From: Brevibacterium sp. ZH18 | Lineage (GTDB): Bacteria > Actinomycetota > Actinomycetes > Actinomycetales > Brevibacteriaceae | DNA length: 44,514 nucleotides | Reading direction: 5' to 3' | Assembly (NCBI RefSeq): GCF_022748595.1 | Contig: NZ_JALDSX010000028.1 | Location: 1 to 44,514, forward strand | Part shown: positions 39,709 through 44,514 of the stretch, piece by piece | Position numbering within the stretch: position 1 is the stretch's first letter | Layout of the letters: each line of letters starts with the position of its first letter | The notes under the pieces: model-generated | Database searches by the model: none | What the model was told of the DNA's origin: nothing | What the model saw: only the letters and a program-made list of their open reading frames with translations | Program-made: the position numbers and the translations under genes

Positions 39709-41334
39709 TCAGCTTTCGGGGTCCGACTCGCGGATCACGCGGTGAACGTCTTCCTGAGTCTTGACCTCGCCCTTCTTGACGGCCTCGACGACCTTCTCAT
39801 GCTGACGATCTGTGACAACGGGAATCTCCGCGCCGTTGTGGTCGACGACTTTGGCCTCTTTGATGGTGTCGCCTTCGGCCAGAATCTCCTGGTCATTGAG
39901 TAGGCGCTGCAGGTCTTCCTTGCGGATGACTCGGCCTGAGCCGGCGACGAAGACCGACCGGTCGGAGCGGTCCTTGTCTTTGGCGCCGATGTGGTTGAAG
40001 ACGAGGTTGAGGAGCACCGCCATCAGTGTGGCCGAGGAGATTCCCGAGTGGAGGATGATTCCGACCCACGACGGGAATGCGTTGTAGAAGTCAGGCTCGA
40101 CGACCGGGATGATGCCGAAGGCCAGGGACACGGCCACGAGGATCATGTTGAGGTTGCCCTCATATTCGACCTTGGACAGCGTGCGGATACCCGATGCTGC
40201 GACCGTGCCGAAGAGGACGATTCCCGCGCCGCCGAGAACTGGCGACGGAATTGCGGCCACAACGCCACCCATGACTGGCAGCAGACCAAGGACGACGAGG
40301 ATGGCACCACCGGCGGTGACCACGTAGCGCGACTTGACGCCTGTGATCGCCACGAGCCCGACGTTCTGCGCGAACGCGGACTGGGTGAACGAGTTGAAAA
40401 TCGGGGACACGGCTGACGACAGCATGTCGGCGCGCAGTCCTGCTGCGATGCGCTTGGAATTGACCTTGGTCTTGACGATCTCGCCGACTGCGATGATGTC
40501 CGCAGTCGTCTCGGCGAAGGTGACGATGACGACGATGAACATCGACACGATTGCCGCTGCGGAGAATGTCGGCATCCCGAAGGCGAAGGGCTGCGGGAAG
40601 GCGAACACGCCGCGATCGAGCACATGGGAGAAGTCGGCCCAGCCGAAGATGAGGCAGATGACGGTGCCGAGGACGATCGCCAAGAGGATCGAGAGCTGAG
40701 AGACCACGGCCACTGGGATGCGGCTGAGAATCAGCACGATGGCCAAGGTGCCGACCGCAATGAGAATGTTCGTCGCACTGCCGTAGTCCGGCGCCTCGGC
40801 GTTGCCGCCCATGGCCCAACCAGCGGCAACGGGCATGAGTGAAAGACCGATCGTCGTGATGACCGTGCCGGTGACGACCGGTGGGAAGAACTTCACGATG
40901 AGCGCGAAGGCCGGTGCGACGATCAAGCCGATCGCCGAGGCGACGATCACGGCTCCGAAGACTTCTGGGAGCCCGTCGCCACCGGCGATGATGGATGTCA
41001 TCGTGGCTACACCGGCGAATGACACACCCTGAACCAGGGGCAGCTGGGACCCGAAGAACGGTACGCCCCACGACTGCAGGACCGTTGCCAGCCCACCCAT
41101 GAACAGGCATGATGCGATGAGGATGCTGATGCCGTCAGGGTCAAGTCCGGCGGCGTTGCCGATGATGAGAGGCACGGCAATGATGCCGCCGTACATCGTG
41201 AGCACGTGCTGGAGACCGTACGCGAACGACGTGCCGATCGGCAGTTTCTGATCCTCCGCGCGAAGTGATTTCTGCTTCCGGGCGGGCGAGCTGTTCTGCG
41301 CTGATTCCTTGGATACCGACATCTGTATCTCCAT
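39709..41334 (-). CDS. NCS2-family xanthine/uric acid permease
   Basis: Purine symporter of 541 residues (nucleobase:cation symporter-2). A short charged N-terminus leads to LPIGTSFAYGLQHVLTMYGG and about 14 helices, among them GVPFFGSQLPLVQGVSFAGV, a conserved TFAETTADIIAVGEI and AFAQNVGLVAITGVKSR, the region that determines purine binding. An extra C-terminal cytosolic tail of about 80 residues (DRSVFVAGSGRVIRKEDLQRL and on) is charged and helical. Members carry xanthine, urate or guanine; the divergent 8-oxoguanine deaminase suggests an oxidised-purine role. GGAGG lies before the ATG at 41334; ATG 41322 has its own GGAG. Confidence 0.93.
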   Translation of the reverse strand: MEIQMSVSKESAQNSSPARKQKSLRAEDQKLPIGTSFAYGLQHVLTMYGGIIAVPLIIGNAAGLDPDGISILIASCLFMGGLATVLQSWGVPFFGSQLPLVQGVSFAGVATMTSIIAGGDGLPEVFGAVIVASAIGLIVAPAFALIVKFFPPVVTGTVITTIGLSLMPVAAGWAMGGNAEAPDYGSATNILIAVGTLAIVLILSRIPVAVVSQLSILLAIVLGTVICLIFGWADFSHVLDRGVFAFPQPFAFGMPTFSAAAIVSMFIVVIVTFAETTADIIAVGEIVKTKVNSKRIAAGLRADMLSSAVSPIFNSFTQSAFAQNVGLVAITGVKSRYVVTAGGAILVVLGLLPVMGGVVAAIPSPVLGGAGIVLFGTVAASGIRTLSKVEYEGNLNMILVAVSLAFGIIPVVEPDFYNAFPSWVGIILHSGISSATLMAVLLNLVFNHIGAKDKDRSDRSVFVAGSGRVIRKEDLQRLLNDQEILAEGDTIKEAKVVDHNGAEIPVVTDRQHEKVVEAVKKGEVKTQEDVHRVIRESDPES

Positions 41335-41460
41335 CGATTTCTTCCTCCGAATCGCGAACTCGGCTCCAGTGTCAGCTATGGCACCTGGTCGGACCGCAAC
41401 GAATGAGGATCAGTTTCTCTGCTGGGTGTGTTTGGGCTGTGTGGCTATGCGTCATGTTGC

Positions 41461-41515
41461 TGAGCGTATTGGACGTTTCAATTTCCAACATGCGAAATTA
41501 TTTTTCCTTATCGCA
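41461..41515. promoter_or_regulatory. operator candidates in divergent purine-gene region
   Basis: Two inverted repeats lie in the AT-rich divergent region: TTGGA / TCCAA (about 41469-41488), and TGCGA (41491-41495) against TCGCA (41511-41515) in a 25-base near-palindrome. They suit a regulator shared by the permease and deaminase genes, but no regulator gene is adjacent. Confidence 0.35.
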
Positions 41516-41570
41516 GAATGCTAAGTGAATGCTCCAGCGATGGCAACTCAATTTCGTGACCTCGCACACA

Positions 41571-41579
41571 TGCTAGAGT
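41571..41579 (+). promoter_or_regulatory. extended -10 box of deaminase gene
   Basis: TGCTAGAGT is identical to the extended -10 before tRNA-Leu (23641-23649). It implies a 5' leader of about 150 bases before the ATG at 41737. Confidence 0.45.
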
Positions 41580-41591
41580 GCAGTCTTGTCG

Positions 41592-41691
41592 GTGTTCATC
41601 TCAGATACAAATCGCATCGGTCGGCGGAGCAGCAGACGCCGTGAAACCTGAGCTGGTGGCGGTGCCCCCCAGCCGTGTCGCCACTGAACAC
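41592..41691 (+). ncRNA. candidate structured leader of deaminase mRNA
   Basis: GTGTTCA (41592-41598) can pair with TGAACAC (41685-41691), closing a region with two hairpins: CGGCG/CGCCG (41622-41641) and GCTGG/CCAGC (41652-41673). This is a three-way junction. An alternative GTGGCG/CGCCAC stem (41656-41684) would break the third. It matches no riboswitch class that I recognise, and the frame through it is also open. Confidence 0.35.
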
Positions 41692-41736
41692 GAGCAGAGA
41701 CGTAGGTCTCCGCGCTGTCAGCGAAAGGCGACGCAC

Positions 41737-43284
41737 ATGTCTCAGTCACATGGTTCAATCACAGGCGAGCCCGCCGTACTTTCCGTAACCTCTGTACCCT
41801 CAGAATCTGGCGACGGGTCCACAGCTTCAGGGGCCTCAACTTCAGGGCCCGCAGCTTCAGGGTCTACAGCTTCATCACCCGCATCTTCCGCCCCAGGAGC
41901 GAAGCTCTGGCTGCGCAACCCCAAGGCCGTTCATCTTGGTCGCGACGTCGATGCGAGCCTGGCCGCAGGCGGAATCGTCGTCGACACCGATTCGGGGACC
42001 ATCGTCGAACTCGTCCCCGGCGGTGGCGAGCCCGCCGGAGGTCCGCAGGCCGTCGCCGAGGTGGTCGATGCGAGCCAGCACGTGATCACTCCCGGATTGA
42101 TCAACACTCACCATCACTTCTACCAAACCCTGACCCGGGCGTGGGCTCCCGTCGCGGACCTGCCGCTCTTCGGGTGGCTGACCAACCTCTACCCGGTGTG
42201 GGCCCGCCTGACGCCGAAGGCGCTCGAGCTGGCCACCACCGTCGCGATGGCCGAGCTCCTCGAATCCGGCTGCACCACGGCCGCCGACCACCACTATCTG
42301 TTCCCGACAGGCATGGACGATGCGATCGACACCCAGGTCGACGTGGTCAGGAAGCTGGGCATGCGTGCGATGCTCACCCGCGGATCCATGTCCTTGGGGG
42401 AGAAGGACGGCGGACTCCCGCCGCAGCAGACGGTGCAGGACGCGGACGTGATCCTCGCCGATTCCCGCCGACTGGTCGAGACCTATCACGAGCGCGGTGC
42501 TGGCGCACAGGTGCAGATCGCCTTCGCCCCGTGCTCGCCGTTCTCAGTGACGACCGAACTCATGCGCGACAGTGCGCTCCTCGCTGAGGAACTCGATGTT
42601 CGTCTCCACACCCACCTCGCGGAAACCCTCGATGAAGAGGACTTCTGCCGCGAGCGATTCGGACTGCGCACCGTCGATTATCTCGAGTCGGTGGGCTGGT
42701 TGGGAGACCGCGCCTGGTTGGCGCACGGAGTGCACTTCGATACGGAGGAGATCAGGCGCCTCGGCGAGGCTGGTGCTTCTGTGGCGCACTGCCCGACCTC
42801 GAACATGCGGCTGGCCTCGGGCATCGCACGAGCCGTTGAGCTCGAAGATGCGGGAGTCAACGTCGGTCTCGGTGTCGATGGGTCGGCGTCGAACGATGCC
42901 TCGAACCTCATTCGCGAAGTTCGGCAGGCTCTCTACATCCAGCGTCTGCGCTACGGCTCGGAAGACGTCACATGCGCCCGCGTCCTCGACTGGGCGACGA
43001 GCGGATCGGCGGCAGCACTCGGCCGTGATGACATTGGACGCATCGAGGTCGGCAAGCAGGCGGACCTCGCGATGTTCCGCCTCGACGGCCTCGCGTTCTC
43101 CGGTTCGCATGATCCGATCCCGGCCCTGGTCCTGTGCGGGGCAGAGAAGGCCGACCGCGTGATGATCGCTGGTCAGTGGCGCGTGAGAGACGGCAATGCC
43201 ATCGGTAGCAACGGTGTGCAGCTGGACAAGGAGGCGCTCATCGCCGCCCACCAGGAGGCGGCGCGCAAGCTCGTCGCGGGCTGA
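41737..43284 (+). CDS. 8-oxoguanine deaminase (amidohydrolase)
   Basis: Zinc amidohydrolase of 515 residues that deaminates 8-oxoguanine (and often guanine-like purines) to urate or related products. Metal and active-site landmarks: GLINTHHHFYQTLTRAWAP (His-x-His), the DHHYLFPTGMDD region, LHTHLAETLDEE, SVAHCPTSNMRLASG and LGVDGSASNDASNL with the catalytic Asp. The C-terminal GRIEVGKQADLAMFRLD closes the composite beta-sandwich. The first 55 residues are Ser/Ala/Gly/Pro repeats from a 15-nt array (41821-41895) not needed for the fold. The ATG at 41737 has AAAGG 8 bases upstream; the frame is open to 41578. It is divergent from a purine permease. Confidence 0.93.
   Translation: MSQSHGSITGEPAVLSVTSVPSESGDGSTASGASTSGPAASGSTASSPASSAPGAKLWLRNPKAVHLGRDVDASLAAGGIVVDTDSGTIVELVPGGGEPAGGPQAVAEVVDASQHVITPGLINTHHHFYQTLTRAWAPVADLPLFGWLTNLYPVWARLTPKALELATTVAMAELLESGCTTAADHHYLFPTGMDDAIDTQVDVVRKLGMRAMLTRGSMSLGEKDGGLPPQQTVQDADVILADSRRLVETYHERGAGAQVQIAFAPCSPFSVTTELMRDSALLAEELDVRLHTHLAETLDEEDFCRERFGLRTVDYLESVGWLGDRAWLAHGVHFDTEEIRRLGEAGASVAHCPTSNMRLASGIARAVELEDAGVNVGLGVDGSASNDASNLIREVRQALYIQRLRYGSEDVTCARVLDWATSGSAAALGRDDIGRIEVGKQADLAMFRLDGLAFSGSHDPIPALVLCGAEKADRVMIAGQWRVRDGNAIGSNGVQLDKEALIAAHQEAARKLVAG
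41821..41895. repeat. 15-nt in-frame repeat in deaminase gene
   Basis: Five 15-nt units (ACAGCTTCAGGGGCC, TCAACTTCAGGGCCC, GCAGCTTCAGGGTCT and two more) encode TASGA-like pentapeptides. Confidence 0.8.
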
Positions 43285-43325
43285 AGCCGGGCAAGCCGGT
43301 GCAGGATCGGTGAGGGCGTGACCTC

Positions 43326-43832
43326 TCAGCCGTCCTTGGACCCCGTCGCGGTGTTGGGCTTACGGAACACTGCGCGCATATGGTCGCTGGTGAGGAAGTC
43401 GCCGACACCGATCATGATGAGGCTGAAGACGATCTGCTCGGTGATCATCCACACCGGGTAGAGCCCGGGAATGGCAGCCATGACCAGGGTGATGACCGGG
43501 AAGATCTGGGCGAACAGGCGCAGCCGCTGGTAGCCCCAGTAGTAGCCCTTGGTCGAGCGCCAGAAGAAGTAGAACAGCGTGGCGGTCATGCCGAGGACGA
43601 CGACGGTGCGCATCCAGACCGCGAAGGGGACAGGCTCACCCGCGCGGGCGATGATGATGGCGAAGACCACTGCGCCGAATCCGAGCACGAGATCGAATAT
43701 GAGCAGCCCCGTGATCCACGCGAATGCGCGTTTCGTCTTGGGGTCGGCGAGACCTTCGGCTGGGACGATGAGTCCAGCTTTGCTGCCACCCGCGATTCGG
43801 TCGATCTTAGCGAACAGACTTTCCATGGCCAT
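43326..43832 (-). CDS. four-helix membrane protein of unknown function
   Basis: Protein of 168 residues. A hydrophilic N-terminus (MAMESLFAKIDRIAGG) and about five hydrophobic segments are seen: AWITGLLIFDLVLGFGAVVF, VWMRTVVVLGMTATLFYFFW, LRLFAQIFPVITLVMAAIPG and MITEQIVFSLIMIGVGDFL. No family was recognised. ATG 43832 and ATG 43826 are both possible; GAAG is 2 and 8 bases away respectively, favouring 43826. A hairpin (CTTCAG/CTGAAG, 43835-43854) covers that ribosome site. It is convergent with the deaminase gene and divergent from the DUF2871 gene. Confidence 0.8.
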   Translation of the reverse strand: MAMESLFAKIDRIAGGSKAGLIVPAEGLADPKTKRAFAWITGLLIFDLVLGFGAVVFAIIIARAGEPVPFAVWMRTVVVLGMTATLFYFFWRSTKGYYWGYQRLRLFAQIFPVITLVMAAIPGLYPVWMITEQIVFSLIMIGVGDFLTSDHMRAVFRKPNTATGSKDG

Positions 43833-43834
43833 GT

Positions 43835-43854
43835 CTTCAGGCTAACCGCTGAAG
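43835..43854 (-). promoter_or_regulatory. hairpin over a ribosome-binding site
   Basis: CTTCAG (43835-43840) and CTGAAG (43849-43854) pair with an 8-base loop. On the minus strand the arm nearest the gene contains the GAAG that would act as Shine-Dalgarno for the membrane-protein gene. Confidence 0.3.
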
Positions 43855-43977
43855 TGGCTCGCCAACCCTGAAATCTGGGACTTGAACACTGTGATAGCGA
43901 ACATCAATCAAAAGTTGGGAACAGAGTTCAATCGTCTGGGTCAGGTTTCCAGGGCCGTAACTTGATGAAGTATAAGC

Positions 43978-44436
43978 ATGAAGAAGATATTCAACGCGGC
44001 ATTCGCATACATGATCATCGGCGTCCTCTCCGGGCTGTTCTACCGGGAGTTCACCAAGGCCAATGACTTTCCCGAAGGAGGCTTCACGCAGCTCAGCGTC
44101 GTCCACACCCACCTGCTCACCCTCGGCTTCATCGTCCTGCTGATCGTCCTGGCACTCGACAAACTCTTCGGGCTTTCCGGCACGAAGATGTTCTCGTGGT
44201 TCTTCTGGACCTACAACGCAGGGATCGTCCTCACCGCAGGCACCATGATCTGGCACGGAATGCTGACCGTCCTCGGCCAGGAATCCAACGCCATGATCGC
44301 TGGCATCGCCGGACTCGGACACATCGCACTCTCAGTCGCCTTGGTCCTCCTGTTCCTATCGCTGCGGAAGGCGATCGTCGCCGACCGGTCAGTCACCGCC
44401 GGCCAGAGCACCGCGTCCGCATCGATCAAGAGCTGA
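43978..44436 (+). CDS. DUF2871-family membrane protein
   Basis: Membrane protein of 152 residues with four helices, opening MKKIFNAAFAYMIIGVLSGLFYREFTK, followed by LSVVHTHLLTLGFIVLLIVLA, WFFWTYNAGIVLTAGTMIWHG and GLGHIALSVALVLLFLSL. The pattern fits DUF2871. Conserved His residues inside the helices (VHTHLL, MIWHG, LGHIA) recall haem- or quinol-related membrane proteins, but no function is established. GAAG lies about 8 bases before the ATG. A hairpin follows at the window edge. Confidence 0.88.
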   Translation: MKKIFNAAFAYMIIGVLSGLFYREFTKANDFPEGGFTQLSVVHTHLLTLGFIVLLIVLALDKLFGLSGTKMFSWFFWTYNAGIVLTAGTMIWHGMLTVLGQESNAMIAGIAGLGHIALSVALVLLFLSLRKAIVADRSVTAGQSTASASIKS

Positions 44437-44487
44437 TCAACATGATCGGCTGAACCCGCACCCTCGCCGAGGTGGCACCAGGGGCCC

Positions 44488-44514
44488 GTACTCAACGACG
44501 TGATCGTTGAGTAC
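44488..44514. terminator. hairpin terminator at the right edge
   Basis: GTACTCAACGA and TCGTTGAGTAC form a perfect 11-base stem with a 5-base loop. The window ends exactly at the last paired base, so the stem may continue. Confidence 0.65.

Overview
The window is from a high-GC actinobacterium. Codon third positions are mostly G or C, and GTG starts and leaderless-looking promoters are common. It carries the conserved actinobacterial cell-division and phosphorylation block in its usual order: ppiA, rhomboid, crgA, class E sortase, pabA/trpG, pknB, pknA, pbpA, rodA, pstP, fhaB, fhaA, tRNA-Leu. In mycobacteria and relatives this block lies within about 10 to 20 kb of oriC, so the window is probably origin-proximal. 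Gene content and style suggest Micrococcales, perhaps Brevibacterium; the genus is an inference from memory, not a search.

Layout. Bases 1-6577: tricorn-type protease (minus strand), argS, and a CynX/NimT-type MFS transporter that appears to start at ACG. Bases 6578-13500: a nested palindrome and a 14-nt tandem array, an amphipathic-repeat membrane protein, cyclophilin, rhomboid protease, a convergent intergenic region with five DnaA-box-like sequences, an unusually long CrgA, class E sortase, a 56-residue membrane peptide, the PabA/TrpG amidotransferase subunit and a stand-alone GyrI-like protein. Bases 13499-23143: a seven-gene minus-strand operon with six of its genes joined by 1- or 4-base overlaps. 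It encodes two FHA proteins, the PP2C phosphatase PstP, RodA, PbpA and two PASTA-bearing Ser/Thr kinases, which together link peptidoglycan sensing to elongation and division. Bases 23662-23745: tRNA-Leu(CAG).

Bases 23986-37059 hold mixed metabolic and stress genes: a DUF1772 membrane protein, an ECF42 sigma factor with its DGPF (YCII-like) partner behind a promoter matching the reported ECF42 motif, a GlcD-type FAD oxidase, a family-A DNA polymerase with in-frame minisatellites, a zinc alcohol dehydrogenase, VanZ, a divergent MarR/glyoxalase pair with a clear operator, a YdeI-like protein, an ICMT-type methyltransferase, PhzF, an M50-like metalloprotease and a HAD phosphatase. Bases 37060-44514 hold a G-rich repeat tract, a DUF222/HNH endonuclease, a divergent purine pair (NCS2 permease and 8-oxoguanine deaminase, the latter with a possibly structured leader), and two small membrane proteins.

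The most unusual features of the window are the DnaA-box cluster between two convergent genes, the ECF42 autoregulatory promoter, the abundance of short tandem duplications (10, 14, 15, 18, 19 and 33 nt), the nested palindromes at convergent gene ends, the TANNNT-N6/7-ATG leaderless starts, and the possible structured leader of the deaminase gene. No CRISPR array, insertion sequence, prophage or rRNA gene was seen.
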